The notes beneath the pieces are model-generated. The model searched no databases. It saw nothing but the letters and a program-made list of their open reading frames with translations, and had not been told where the DNA came from. DNA of 64,000 nt from JAJRPT01 sp964465945 (GTDB lineage Bacteria; Bacteroidota; Ignavibacteria; Kapaibacteriales; UBA2268), in contig CAYXMM010000001.1 in NCBI GenBank assembly GCA_964465945.1, forward strand, positions 186,001 to 250,000, written 5' to 3'. The stretch's first letter is position 1. Every line of letters starts with the position of its first letter. This document shows positions 43,247-51,482 of the stretch, piece by piece. A program made the translations under genes and the position numbers.

Positions 43247-43252
43247 TTGGTT

Positions 43253-43681
43253 TTAAATTTTATTTTTAGTTTTTTGGATTATTTGTAAGTCTTTTACACT
43301 TGCTAAGTCGTGGGCTAAATCGGTGATGTTTAATACTGAACCGCGTGTGAATTGGAAGTAGATGTCTTCAAAGCGTTGCTTATCTTCTCCTTCTAATTTC
43401 TCGAAAATATTGGATAGGTAATCTTTGAATCGAGTTAATGAATCTTCGAACTCTCTTCGTAATAATTCAATGCCTTGGTCTTCGCTTGTGCTTTTCTTTA
43501 TTTTTGAGAATAAATTCCATAATACTTTACCTTCAAAAATTAAACTATTTAGTTCAGCTATTCCGCCATAAGTTGCTCCAACTTCAAAGCATATTGCTAA
43601 ATCGTTTTTTTTTCTGAGTTCGCCATCTATAAACTCATCAACTACTTCAATAAATCCAAGTGTATCTTCTGAAATTTGCAT
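43253..43681 (-). CDS. unknown helical protein
   Basis: A 142-residue, acidic and mainly helical soluble protein that I do not recognise. A GATYGGIAELNSL stretch (about residues 31-43) is the least ordinary part. No signal peptide, membrane segment or cysteines beyond one are present. It lies 1 bp after the lipoprotein gene, at the end of a minus-strand run, and its stop is directly beside the intergenic repeat mosaic. Confidence 0.5.
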   Translation of the reverse strand: MQISEDTLGFIEVVDEFIDGELRKKNDLAICFEVGATYGGIAELNSLIFEGKVLWNLFSKIKKSTSEDQGIELLRREFEDSLTRFKDYLSNIFEKLEGEDKQRFEDIYFQFTRGSVLNITDLAHDLASVKDLQIIQKTKNKI

Positions 43682-43682
43682 C

Positions 43683-44291
43683 TTAATATTTCAAAGTTGT
43701 TAATATTGATTCAAAAATTATATCTATCTGTTGAATCATTGGAATTGGTTTACCTATTATGTCCATAGGGAGTAAAGTCATTCTATAACAATGATCAAAT
43801 TCCGTTATTATTAGGGCAGTTCTTGATAGTAATGCACCAGAAGTAGTTGTTGTATAATAACTAACGAATCTAAGTTCGCCAATTTGTATTACTTCAAATT
43901 CATTTACTAAATCTAATTTTCCTGTTGCTCTGCTTTTTTGTTCGTTTAGACTATATTTTGCTAATTCCATATAATCTTTGGCTTTTATCAAAACGTTCAA
44001 ATCACTATTGCTTTTTAGTTCATCAAAAACTAAACTGAGTGAATAATCTTGATTAACGCTTGTTGAAAATACTTCTGGACGTGTTTTTACATCTACAAAA
44101 AACCAGTCTTGTGGGATATAGCAAATCAAATCACCAAAATCGGAACGAACAATTTGATTACTCATTGCTATTCTTGGCTTTTGGCTTAATACTACTTTTT
44201 TTACGTCTTTCTTTGGTTGCTTATCATACTTTACAATAATACACGAAGAAAGGAGGAAAACTAAAAATAAAATTAAAAATACTTTTTTCAT
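43683..44291 (-). CDS. unknown lipoprotein
   Basis: A 202-residue lipoprotein (FLLSSCII, Cys at about 17) with a Lys-rich linker and then a mixed alpha/beta domain (about 45-200) beginning IVRSDFGDLICYIPQDWFFV. The block from IPQDW through the ALIITEFDHCYRMTLLPMD strand resembles lipoproteins of the PsbP/MOG1-like type that carry a single alpha/beta sandwich, but this is only an impression. It sits between rfbC (4 bp) and the unknown helical protein (1 bp). Confidence 0.5.
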   Translation of the reverse strand: MKKVFLILFLVFLLSSCIIVKYDKQPKKDVKKVVLSQKPRIAMSNQIVRSDFGDLICYIPQDWFFVDVKTRPEVFSTSVNQDYSLSLVFDELKSNSDLNVLIKAKDYMELAKYSLNEQKSRATGKLDLVNEFEVIQIGELRFVSYYTTTTSGALLSRTALIITEFDHCYRMTLLPMDIIGKPIPMIQQIDIIFESILTTLKY

Positions 44292-44295
44292 AATG

Positions 44296-44856
44296 CTAAA
44301 TTAAGAAATAATTTGATTCTTCTCTACTCAACCACTCTTTTAAAGTTTGAGCATTCATATCTTTTTCTGATAATTCAGGGTGATTAATCCCCCAATCAAT
44401 GGCAAGTTCTGGGTCGTTCCATCTAATTCCAGACTCAGCTTTTGGATTCCATTCTGTAGTGCATTTATATATAACTTCTGTATCATCTTCTAATGTTAAA
44501 AAAGAATTTGCGAACCCTGGAGGCACCCACAAAAGATATTTGTTATCTTCGCTAAGTTCAAATTTCTCATGTTGACCAAGAGTAGGAGAGTTTTTTCTTA
44601 TATCAAGCTCAACAAATAATGCTTTGCCTTTGACAACTCTTAATAATTTTCCTTGTGGCTTATCCCATTGAAAGTGCATACCTCGTAAAACACCCTTTGC
44701 TGATTTTGAATGATTGTCTTGGACATATTTAGTAGGCAGACCTAATTCTTTAAAAGCTTTAATACTAAAAGATTCGTAAAAGAAACCGCGACTATCCCCA
44801 AATACTTTTGGCTTCAATAGCACCAAACCATTTAATTTACTTTCAACTAATTCCAT
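44296..44856 (-). CDS. rfbC: dTDP-4-dehydrorhamnose 3,5-epimerase
   Basis: RfbC (RmlC) epimerises C3 and C5 of dTDP-4-keto-6-deoxyglucose on the way to dTDP-rhamnose. The catalytic His is in VLRGMHFQ (H61), with the QGKLLRVVKGKALFVELDIR cupin strands and the base-side Tyr near residue 130 (IYKCT). I start it at the ATG at 44856 (186 residues), the usual family N-terminus, not at the longer frame that would overlap the DUF3592 gene. It stands alone, without rfbA, rfbB or rfbD, so other steps must be encoded elsewhere. Confidence 0.92.
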   Translation of the reverse strand: MELVESKLNGLVLLKPKVFGDSRGFFYESFSIKAFKELGLPTKYVQDNHSKSAKGVLRGMHFQWDKPQGKLLRVVKGKALFVELDIRKNSPTLGQHEKFELSEDNKYLLWVPPGFANSFLTLEDDTEVIYKCTTEWNPKAESGIRWNDPELAIDWGINHPELSEKDMNAQTLKEWLSREESNYFLI

Positions 44857-44867
44857 TAATTTCCTGA

Positions 44868-45260
44868 TTAATTTTTCGACTTCAAAATTATGTATCCAAA
44901 GATTATAAAAAAGACACCTATTATAAAAATTGAAAGAGGAATTCCCCAAACTTGAAAATTATCATATATCTTTGCTTCTTGTGGATTATAACTATTATAA
45001 AAAATTGTAACTGACTTATTTTGCATACTGCTAACGATATGTGAGCTATCGATTAATCTATATTCTTTATTGGCAACTTTATACTTTATAACTGGCACTT
45101 TGCTACCAATTTTGCCTAAATATGTAGCGACATCTCCTCTTGTTTTACTATTATAATTGCTATAATTACTTTCTTTTACAAAATACATAATTGCTGCTAA
45201 AACAACTATTGCAAGTCCTAATAATAAAACTGCGTAATTTAAAAGTCCTTTTTTAGCCAT
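44868..45260 (-). CDS. DUF3592-like membrane protein
   Basis: A 130-residue protein with an N-terminal membrane helix (about 8-28), a short extracytoplasmic beta-domain (PVIKYKVANKEYRLIDS, then VTIFYNSYNPQEAKIYD) and a C-terminal helix (about 105-126). The Y-N-P-x-x-P/Q-x-x-A motif and two-helix frame are typical of DUF3592. The family has no assigned function. It overlaps the MerC-like gene by 8 bp and is followed by rfbC. Confidence 0.75.
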   Translation of the reverse strand: MAKKGLLNYAVLLLGLAIVVLAAIMYFVKESNYSNYNSKTRGDVATYLGKIGSKVPVIKYKVANKEYRLIDSSHIVSSMQNKSVTIFYNSYNPQEAKIYDNFQVWGIPLSIFIIGVFFIIFGYIILKSKN

Positions 45261-45633
45261 GTTTTACTTCGCATCCGTACTTTCTTTTTAGCATATAATT
45301 TCTAATGTGTGAGATTATCAAAATTAAGCTTCCTAAATGTAATGAGTATGATAGAATTTTATCTTCGTGAAAGATTACTCCAAATATAAAAAATAGCCAT
45401 CCAATGATAAATGTAATCCTCAGCCCTTTTAATTGAGTTTTTCTCAATGAATCATAAGCAGCATAAAGTGAAATTAACGCAAAAATCCAGTCTACGAACT
45501 CTAAATGTTCTAATGATTTCAATGTCTCACCAAAGAATACCACGATAAATGGCAAAGCCAAGCAATGTATTAAGCATAGAATTGAAGACAACATTCCTAA
45601 AAAATCTGAATTTAATTTTTTAATCATTTCCAT
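45253..45633 (-). CDS. MerC domain membrane protein
   Basis: A 126-residue protein with four predicted membrane helices and the MerC-type sequence CLIHCLALPFIV (two cysteines in the first helix, near residues 19 and 23). A second pair of Cys positions typical of MerC is not evident, apart from a Cys in the tail. MerC in mercury operons carries Hg(II), but the many chromosomal relatives in Bacteroidota are uncharacterised and no mer genes occur here. It overlaps both neighbours (MmcQ-like upstream, DUF3592 downstream). Confidence 0.82.
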   Translation of the reverse strand: MEMIKKLNSDFLGMLSSILCLIHCLALPFIVVFFGETLKSLEHLEFVDWIFALISLYAAYDSLRKTQLKGLRITFIIGWLFFIFGVIFHEDKILSYSLHLGSLILIISHIRNYMLKRKYGCEVKHG

Positions 45634-45985
45634 TTAATAATTCTTCTTTCAATTTTTTTGATAGACTATTGACGACTAAGTTATAGGAATTGTCTATTTG
45701 GTTGAATAAAAATTTATAGTCTAATCCGTTTTCAAATTTAATAGTGTTCCAATGTGTTTTATTCATGTGGTAACCTGGCAAAACAAAACTATATTTTTCT
45801 CGGAGTTCAATTGCCAAATTTGGTTCACATTTCAAGTTCACACTATGAGGTATAGAATCCAAGCTAATTAACATAAACATCTTACCACAGACTTTATAAA
45901 CTAAATTACCTGGTCCGAAGGGTTGTTCTTCACTAACTTGCTTTTTTCCCTTCACATAATCAATTACTTTATCTAAATCGAGCAT
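45620..45985 (-). CDS. MmcQ/YjbR family protein
   Basis: A 121-residue protein of the MmcQ/YjbR fold. The family pattern is clear: DEEQPFGPGNLVYKV-like start (here SEEQPFGPG), F-M-L-I-S-L with NLKCEPNLAIELREKY, GYHMNKTHWNTI near residue 80 and LVVNSL at the end. The domain is a small alpha/beta fold with a proposed but unproven DNA-binding role. I start it at the ATG at 45985 because the preceding frame is hydrophobic and not family-like; a TAATTTTG box (46012-46019, minus strand) lies 26 bp upstream. Confidence 0.88.
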   Translation of the reverse strand: MLDLDKVIDYVKGKKQVSEEQPFGPGNLVYKVCGKMFMLISLDSIPHSVNLKCEPNLAIELREKYSFVLPGYHMNKTHWNTIKFENGLDYKFLFNQIDNSYNLVVNSLSKKLKEELLNGND

Positions 45986-46261
45986 AAGAAATATTAAGTA
46001 TAAAATTAATTCAAAATTACCAAAAATTCTTAACTTTGTAATGTGTAAAGTGAGAAAAATTATAAAGAAAAGCAAATAGAGAATAACTCTATTATATATA
46101 ATAAATAATTGTAATATTTGCTATGTTTGAATAAGGGGTTGCAATCTTTTGTTGATAACATCTTAAAAATTTGATTTTTACTTAATTGCTATCATTAACT
46201 AAATACTTGCCCTATTTAGACTAAGAAGTAGAATACAAGCTATTAAATAAACTTGTATATC

Positions 46262-47083
46262 TTAAAATAGACTAATTTTATTATCTTTTGGAGGATAAAA
46301 AACACCTATAATTATAAAAGGGTTTTTCCCAACATTATGGTGTTTTAATGTAGTTCCCATGAAAAAGTAAATATCATTTTTCTTTAAAAAAGTATCAAAA
46401 TATTTTTGTTTTACTTTTGCACAAGCAGTTTTTTCATTTCTATATTTATCAAAACTATTCCAGTATAATTGCCCAATTTCCCAATCTTCTATCATTATTG
46501 TTCGTTCTTTATTATCATCAGTTATAAATTTGTAAGAGAATTTATAAGGAACTTTCCTTACTATTTCAAAAATCTTCTGAGATTCTTCAATTTCAAACAA
46601 ACTAATTTGCTCTTGTTTTGCAATAATGGAGTTAATTTTGTCCTTATCCCATTCCCTTTCTACTTCTTCAATAATAAAATCTAAAATTTCTTTGGGTTTT
46701 AATACTGCTAAAGATGTTCCTAACTCCTTATTCTTTGCTTCACTTATAAGGGAATCTAAATTAGTATAAACATTTCTTAAGGTCATCTGTTTTCTTTCTC
46801 GCCAGCCATCAGAAGTAGTTAACTTATTTAGAACTCTTATACTTTCTAATTTGCGAGTTTTAAAACTTTCAGGTCTAAAATCCGAATTATTCTTTTCTAA
46901 ATCAATTTCAATCCACTCCCACTTTTTATATTGACCCTCAAAATCTAATTTTCGAAATGGAACTGGATAAATTCTTATCCACTTTCCATCTTCGGTAAAA
47001 CCTGCAGTACAAACTAGCTCATCATATTTCGAAGATAAGCTTGGATAGGTTTTTACTGTTATTAATACTTTTGTTAAAGCCAT
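46262..47083 (-). CDS. unknown partner protein of DUF488 gene
   Basis: A 273-residue soluble protein. Its N-terminal region (TKVLITVKTYPSLSSKYDELVCTAGFTEDGKWIRIYPVPFRKL, about 4-46) is strongly patterned and resembles an uncharacterised family that commonly accompanies DUF488 genes. A WIEIDLEKNNSDFRPESFK block and a C-terminal YFFMGTTLKHHN...PFIIIGVFYPP block are other conserved-looking parts. No nuclease, methyltransferase or signal-peptide motif was recognised. It starts 1 bp after the DUF488 gene ends, so the two form a unit. Function is unknown. Confidence 0.58.
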   Translation of the reverse strand: MALTKVLITVKTYPSLSSKYDELVCTAGFTEDGKWIRIYPVPFRKLDFEGQYKKWEWIEIDLEKNNSDFRPESFKTRKLESIRVLNKLTTSDGWRERKQMTLRNVYTNLDSLISEAKNKELGTSLAVLKPKEILDFIIEEVEREWDKDKINSIIAKQEQISLFEIEESQKIFEIVRKVPYKFSYKFITDDNKERTIMIEDWEIGQLYWNSFDKYRNEKTACAKVKQKYFDTFLKKNDIYFFMGTTLKHHNVGKNPFIIIGVFYPPKDNKISLF

Positions 47084-47084
47084 T

Positions 47085-47984
47085 TTAAAACTCTATATAA
47101 TCATAATTTGCATTTGGTAAATCAAGAATCGCTTTTAATACTCTTGTTCTGTGGCATTGGTGGGTATTCTTTTCAAAACAAGTAATTGCAACCCTATGTT
47201 TTATATCTATTAATTGTTGGATGAAAATTAAAGAATCAAATTGATTTAAGAGAGTTTCTTCTTCATATTCTTTAAATAATTCATCGTAATCATGTTGGCA
47301 CTTTAATTCTTTTCTTTTATTAGAGATAATTCCTAAGTTAGGTAGATGAATATACTCTATATTCAAACCTGTACAAGAATCTTTTAATTGGCTTTTTGAA
47401 AATCCGTATTTTTGACTAAAAGCATTTTTTCTAACATCACATAATACTTTCACATCGTTTTTTATTAAAAGATTCAAATATTCTTCAAGTGAAATTCCTT
47501 CATATCCAATGCTATAAATAGTTCTATTTTTTTTATTTACTTTTTCATTTAAAACAATTTCTTTTTCTTTATAATCTAAAATTTCATCAAGCAATATACT
47601 ATTAATTGAATAATATGGATACTTTAAATAGATATATTTAATTAATTGATTTTGATTAAAACCATTAAATTGATTTTTTATTTTATTTAAAATTATTTTA
47701 TCGTTAATTACTAAAGAATGAAAATAGTTTTCATTCTTAATTAGTTCAATACTACTACCAATTGTGCTTTCAGTAATTTTTATATTTCCATATTTTTGAA
47801 GTGTTTGAATATCTTGGTTTGCTTGAAATGAATAACAACCGTATTTATATGGAATAAAGTGATATGATTTTTCTGTTTGATTTTGCGAGATTAAAAAGAG
47901 AAATTTATGTAACATTTTTGTAGTAAGCTTTCCATCATTAATTTCTAATAATGATAATAGTATTTTTCTTCTGTAGTATATCAT
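47085..47984 (-). CDS. DUF488 protein with N-terminal SocA/Panacea-like domain
   Basis: A 299-residue protein. The N-terminal part (about 1-135: RKILLSLLEINDGKLTTKMLHKFLFLIS and FIPYKYGCYSF) resembles the winged-helix-like domain of SocA/DUF4065 antitoxins. The C-terminal part (about 150-299) is DUF488: TIYSIGYEGISLEEYLNLL, VLCDVRKNAFSQKYGFSK and ITCFEKNTHQCHRTRVL. The Cys and His of CFE...HQCHR may bind metal or act in catalysis. The base composition is strongly AT-rich, like that of its partner. The role of DUF488 is unproven. Defence or toxin-antitoxin roles are inference from the domain pair. Confidence 0.7.
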   Translation of the reverse strand: MIYYRRKILLSLLEINDGKLTTKMLHKFLFLISQNQTEKSYHFIPYKYGCYSFQANQDIQTLQKYGNIKITESTIGSSIELIKNENYFHSLVINDKIILNKIKNQFNGFNQNQLIKYIYLKYPYYSINSILLDEILDYKEKEIVLNEKVNKKNRTIYSIGYEGISLEEYLNLLIKNDVKVLCDVRKNAFSQKYGFSKSQLKDSCTGLNIEYIHLPNLGIISNKRKELKCQHDYDELFKEYEEETLLNQFDSLIFIQQLIDIKHRVAITCFEKNTHQCHRTRVLKAILDLPNANYDYIEF

Positions 47985-48276
47985 AATTCGAAATTATGAA
48001 AATAAATAGAATATGAAAAAATAATTTATTAAATAGGTATATTTAGTATAAGAAAAGTTAATTTCAAGAAGTTTAACACTTCCCCTGCCCACTATTAACC
48101 AACTGCTTATTATTATCAATCACCTATTTTTTTAGAATTAATTTATAATGTTTCTATGACTTTTTAATTATATATATATCATATATTTATAATAAACATA
48201 AATCAAATTAATCATCTTTGGCAAGCTAATTGCACTTTCTCTCCGAAAGGATTTTACTGATATTCAAGGATGAATA

Positions 48277-48699
48277 ATGGTTTTTAGATTTCACATGTTT
48301 AAAGAGGGTCTCCCTCTGATGAATCGAGCGTTGGATACTTATTCGCTCAGACAACAAACTATTTCTAAAAATATAGCAAATGCTACTTCTCCGCACTATC
48401 GTCCTGAAAGAGTTAAGTTTGAAGAGTTTTTCCATAATCGCGATATTGTACTTTCTGGCTCGCGTGAATATAGCACCAGCATTCCAATTGGAAAGCAACA
48501 GGGCGAAATTATTCCTGGTGAGAAGGAGCCGAAGCCGATTCCTGAGCCGGAGATTTTCTTTGAAGGTGAGACTCATGTTAATATTGACCACGAAATGTCG
48601 CAACTGGCTCAAAATCAGATAAGGTTCAAATTTGGTTCTCAGATGGCTAATAGATTCTTTGATAATATTACAAAATCTATTTCCGGAGTAATAAGATAA
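48277..48699 (+). CDS. flgB: flagellar basal-body rod protein FlgB
   Basis: FlgB is one of the proximal rod subunits joining the MS ring to the distal rod. The N-terminal rod block LDTYSLRQQTISKNIANATSPHYRPERVKFEEF is characteristic and the C-terminal helix (MSQLAQNQIRFKFGSQMANRFF) matches the family. The length, 140 residues, is typical. The ATG at 48277 is preceded by AAGGATGA, a good ribosome-binding site; a second ATG lies at 48295. It opens a flgB-flgC-orf-fliE run and the codon use is slightly GC-richer than the AT-rich accessory genes upstream. Confidence 0.95.
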   Translation: MVFRFHMFKEGLPLMNRALDTYSLRQQTISKNIANATSPHYRPERVKFEEFFHNRDIVLSGSREYSTSIPIGKQQGEIIPGEKEPKPIPEPEIFFEGETHVNIDHEMSQLAQNQIRFKFGSQMANRFFDNITKSISGVIR

Positions 48700-48758
48700 A
48701 TTCAGAGGATTTACTTAAATAGTTATTATTTTGTTTAATTAATTTTGAAGTGTGAAGG

Positions 48759-49244
48759 ATGGCAGAAAATATATTTTCGAGTTTTGATATAAGCGGTCAA
48801 GGAATGACAGTGCAAAGGATGAGACTTTCATCAACCGCTAAAAATATAGCTAATGCTAACACAACAAAAAGTATTGATGGGCAGCCGTATCGCAGGGAAG
48901 TGGTTGTCGTAAGGGAAATACCTGGCTCGCCTTTCAATTCTGAACTTAAAAAGTTAATTGATTTAGATAGAACATCTAATTTGCATGCTTCTACGGCAAA
49001 TCAAGGGGATTATCCTCCTGATTATAGTGTTCTTAAATCAATCACGGCACGCGATAATACTCCACCTCGTCTTGTTTATGACCCGTATCACCCTGACGCT
49101 GATGAGAATGGGTATGTGAAAATGCCGAATATAAATATTGTTACTGAAATGGTCGAAATGATTTCGGCTCAACGAGCTTTTGAAGCAAATACACAAGTTA
49201 TAGAATCTGGCAAGAATATTGCAAGCAATTCTTTGCAGATTTAA
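48759..49244 (+). CDS. flgC: flagellar basal-body rod protein FlgC
   Basis: FlgC is a proximal rod subunit exported by the flagellar type III machinery. The rod motif MTVQRMRLSSTAKNIANANTTKS (about residues 15-38), the mid-part PRLVYDPYHPDADENGYVKMPN and the C-terminal helix VTEMVEMISAQRAFEANTQVIES are all diagnostic. The length (161) is slightly above average, which is usual for this protein. It lies 59 bp after flgB, preceded by GAAGG directly before the ATG. Confidence 0.96.
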   Translation: MAENIFSSFDISGQGMTVQRMRLSSTAKNIANANTTKSIDGQPYRREVVVVREIPGSPFNSELKKLIDLDRTSNLHASTANQGDYPPDYSVLKSITARDNTPPRLVYDPYHPDADENGYVKMPNINIVTEMVEMISAQRAFEANTQVIESGKNIASNSLQI

Positions 49245-49314
49245 TTTTTCTTTTTAGCATAAAGAAGTTGTTTGGGGTGGGACACCGTTTGGTGTAACTA
49301 ATAGTAGAGTCAAA

Positions 49315-49608
49315 ATGAGAGTTGATACCGGTTTTAACCCGTACAGCGCTAAATATATCAAAAATGAACTAAGTAGAAATACGGAGAGCTTGCCTATTCG
49401 CTCCCAAAAACTTAGTAATGATATTATTAGCAAGAATATTAATGAACTTGATAGAAATGAACTCATATCCGGCAATGAACGAAACTTCTTTAAATCTATG
49501 TTTCCTGATAGTTCAGAGCAAATTGAAAATTATATCTTGTTTAATAGAAACGGACAAATTCAAAATGCTGCAGTGGTAAAAGGAACTATTTTCGATAAAA
49601 AATTCTAA
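49315..49608 (+). CDS. unknown small protein in flagellar rod operon
   Basis: A 97-residue, hydrophilic protein with an Asn/Ser/Arg-rich N-terminus. A C-terminal part (ELISGNERNFFKSMFPDSSEQIENYILFNRNG, about 49-80) looks ordered and ends GTIFDKKF. No named family was recognised. Its place between flgC and fliE, with 12 bp to fliE, argues for a role in rod or hook-basal-body assembly, perhaps as a chaperone or a lineage-specific rod component. This is inferred from position only. Confidence 0.6.
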   Translation: MRVDTGFNPYSAKYIKNELSRNTESLPIRSQKLSNDIISKNINELDRNELISGNERNFFKSMFPDSSEQIENYILFNRNGQIQNAAVVKGTIFDKKF

Positions 49609-49620
49609 TGAGGTAATAGT

Positions 49621-49929
49621 ATGGTAGTTAATGAGCTTTTACAAGGACAATCTTGGAAGCCAATCGTCCAACAGAAGAATGACTCACAAGGTGTTGGGTC
49701 TCAACGCTCCGAAAAGTTTGTCGATACTATTAAGGAATTTGTAACGGATACTAATGCTCTTCAAGTTGAGGCGGCTGATGCGAGAGATAAGTTTATTAAA
49801 GGTGAGCCAATTGATTTGCACGATGTTATGATTTCAGCCCAAAAAGCAAAAACTTCGTTTGAACTTTTAATGGAACTCCGTAACAAGGGCTTAGACCTTT
49901 ACAGAGAAACACTTAGAATGCAGGTGTAA
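49621..49929 (+). CDS. fliE: flagellar hook-basal body complex protein FliE
   Basis: FliE links the MS ring (FliF) to the rod. The 102 residues include the FliE C-terminal signature DLHDVMISAQKAKTSFELLMELRNKGLDLYRETLRMQV. A GAGGTAATAGT site precedes the ATG. The usual next gene, fliF, is absent; instead a terminator and an opposite-strand accessory gene follow at once. A 48-bp copy of its 3' end is at 51483-51530. Confidence 0.95.
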   Translation: MVVNELLQGQSWKPIVQQKNDSQGVGSQRSEKFVDTIKEFVTDTNALQVEAADARDKFIKGEPIDLHDVMISAQKAKTSFELLMELRNKGLDLYRETLRMQV

Positions 49930-49936
49930 AAAAATA

Positions 49937-49960
49937 GGAAGTAATTTTTATATTACTCCC
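49937..49960. terminator. terminator after fliE
   Basis: GGAAGTAAT (49937-49945) pairs with ATTACTCCC (49952-49960), 8 of 9 positions, between converging fliE and the accessory gene ending at 49989. A related hairpin (51541-51564) follows the second copy of the fliE tail. Confidence 0.65.
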
Positions 49961-49988
49961 TTTATTCAATAAATTATTTATTAAATAT

Positions 49989-50675
49989 CTATGGTTTAGA
50001 TACTATAAATTTTTGATGAAAATTTGTTAGTTTTGGCGATAAATATTTAAAGCCGACGAGCATATTATTTCTGTCATCATCAGTAATTTCAAAAAGATAA
50101 GTGTTCCCATAATTATAAATTGCTGTAAAAGTTAAGTTCGCTCCAATATAGTCGCTTTGATAGGGATTATTATTATCCAAAGTAACAATATAATTTAATT
50201 TATTTGTGCCTAATGAAAATGACTTTACTCTATTAGATCCATAATCTATTGCTACTGGAATATTTGTTTGCTTGTCAATTAATTCAAATACGTAAACACT
50301 ATCTTTTGCTTTAGTTGCGGTATAAATTAAATTTACATCAAGAACGTCAGGGTTTAGCGAATATGTGTTCGAGCCGCATGAAATATTATAAAATCTTTCA
50401 TTAAAAGTTCGAAATCCCTGATTTTCAATTTGAACTGAATCTGTATCACACATAAATGCTAAAATTGTGCTAAATGGTATAGAATCTGGCATTGATGGAC
50501 CAGTCCATGTTGAACTGCCTAAATTCATTCCATGAAGTCTCATATAATTAATAGTTGAGTAATGTTGCAGTGAATCACTAGATTCGCAATTACCAATATA
50601 GTGTATTACAGCATCTTCACTATACGTTTTGGATGTAACTAAGAATATTATCGAAATTGCAATAAGTATTTTCAT
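49989..50675 (-). CDS. unknown exported protein, intact copy of duplicated gene
   Basis: A 228-residue exported protein with a signal peptide (about 1-19) and a beta-rich mature part. The region around GNCESSD, CDTD and SCGSN contains three cysteines, and a SYIGANLTFTAIYNYGNTYLFEITDDDR-type C-terminal section follows. I start it at 50675, the ATG of the signal peptide, rather than at 50723 inside the upstream gene. It lies 13 bp after the companion T9SS gene. A second copy at 51596-52282 has the same length but a nonsense mutation. No named family was recognised. Confidence 0.65.
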   Translation of the reverse strand: MKILIAISIIFLVTSKTYSEDAVIHYIGNCESSDSLQHYSTINYMRLHGMNLGSSTWTGPSMPDSIPFSTILAFMCDTDSVQIENQGFRTFNERFYNISCGSNTYSLNPDVLDVNLIYTATKAKDSVYVFELIDKQTNIPVAIDYGSNRVKSFSLGTNKLNYIVTLDNNNPYQSDYIGANLTFTAIYNYGNTYLFEITDDDRNNMLVGFKYLSPKLTNFHQKFIVSKP

Positions 50676-50688
50676 TTTTTTTTGCCTT

Positions 50689-51192
50689 TTAATTTTGTAT
50701 AAACTTAAAAACTTTTCTTTCATTTTGATTGTACAAATTTATAAAATAAAGGCCTGATGGTAAATTTATATTATAAATATTGTGTTCTTCTAAGTTAGAG
50801 TTAAAGGTTGTTTGGGATAGTATATTGCCATTATAATTTAAGACATCAACATTAAAATCACTTTTGTAACTTTCATTTTTCTTTAAAGTCAAATTGTTGC
50901 TATGGATTTGTAATTCTATATTGATAGTTGAAAAATTATTTTTAAATTCGTTTGAATCATCAAATTGCTTTTTCCAATAATAATAATTTCTCCATAAACC
51001 ACCTTCGCCGTTAGAACCAGAATATGTAATTCTAATGCCACGATAAATCATTCCATCATACACATCAAATACATGATATGTATATCCTCCTTGATTAAAT
51101 GAACGCTTATGTACTAATACTATTTGAGCTCCAGAATATGCTTTAGTCGAAATTAATATGCTTATAAATAAAACTAAAATAATCTTCTTCAT
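50689..51192 (-). CDS. small T9SS-sorted exported protein
   Basis: A 167-residue protein starting at the ATG at 51192 with a signal peptide (about 1-19). The mature part contains HKRSFNQGGYTYHVFDVYDG and a GLWRNYYYWKKQF stretch, then a C-terminal domain from about residue 95. Its ending, LPSGLYFINLYNQNERKVFKFIQN, is typical of a type IX sorting signal. It precedes the 228-residue gene by 13 bp on the same strand and has no counterpart beside the second gene copy. Function is unknown. Confidence 0.65.
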   Translation of the reverse strand: MKKIILVLFISILISTKAYSGAQIVLVHKRSFNQGGYTYHVFDVYDGMIYRGIRITYSGSNGEGGLWRNYYYWKKQFDDSNEFKNNFSTINIELQIHSNNLTLKKNESYKSDFNVDVLNYNGNILSQTTFNSNLEEHNIYNINLPSGLYFINLYNQNERKVFKFIQN

Positions 51193-51482
51193 AAAAACTC
51201 TCCGCGATATTGTTAAAAAAAACATCAAATGCCTTAATTACAAAAAACATTCAATAAATTTCTAACTGCAATTAAGGTAAACAAATAGAAAAATATTTTA
51301 TGATTATTGTCATCTGACAAAAGCCAAAATAAATCGTTTTTTTTTTTTTTTGCAAATTTTCAGTCAAAAAATCAAATATATTTATCAACATTTTTACAAA
51401 AATAATAAATAAATCTAAAAAAGTGTGTAGAAAATTACACACTTGATGAAAATTTGCAGTTGCTAAATAAAAAAGTCGTTAA
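51193..51482. other. AT-rich intergenic stretch
   Basis: The 290 bp upstream of the T9SS gene hold no reading frame worth reporting. A run of 14 or so T residues lies near 51339-51352, and several short inverted repeats are present (for example GTGTGTAGAAAATTACACAC near 51423-51442, an 8-bp stem resembling a terminator without a T-tract). The gene's promoter probably lies here, but no -7 box stood out. Confidence 0.4.

Noticed and set aside
48000..48276. Recognisable sigma-28 or sigma-54 promoter ahead of flgB
   Set aside because: I found no TAAA-N15-GCCGATAA-like or TGGCAC-N5-TTGC-like sequence in the gap; only the ribosome-binding site is clear.
51339..51352. Run of T residues as a hypermutable contingency tract
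   Set aside because: It lies in a non-coding stretch more than 140 bp from the nearest start, so no effect on translation is apparent; a promoter-spacing effect cannot be shown from sequence.
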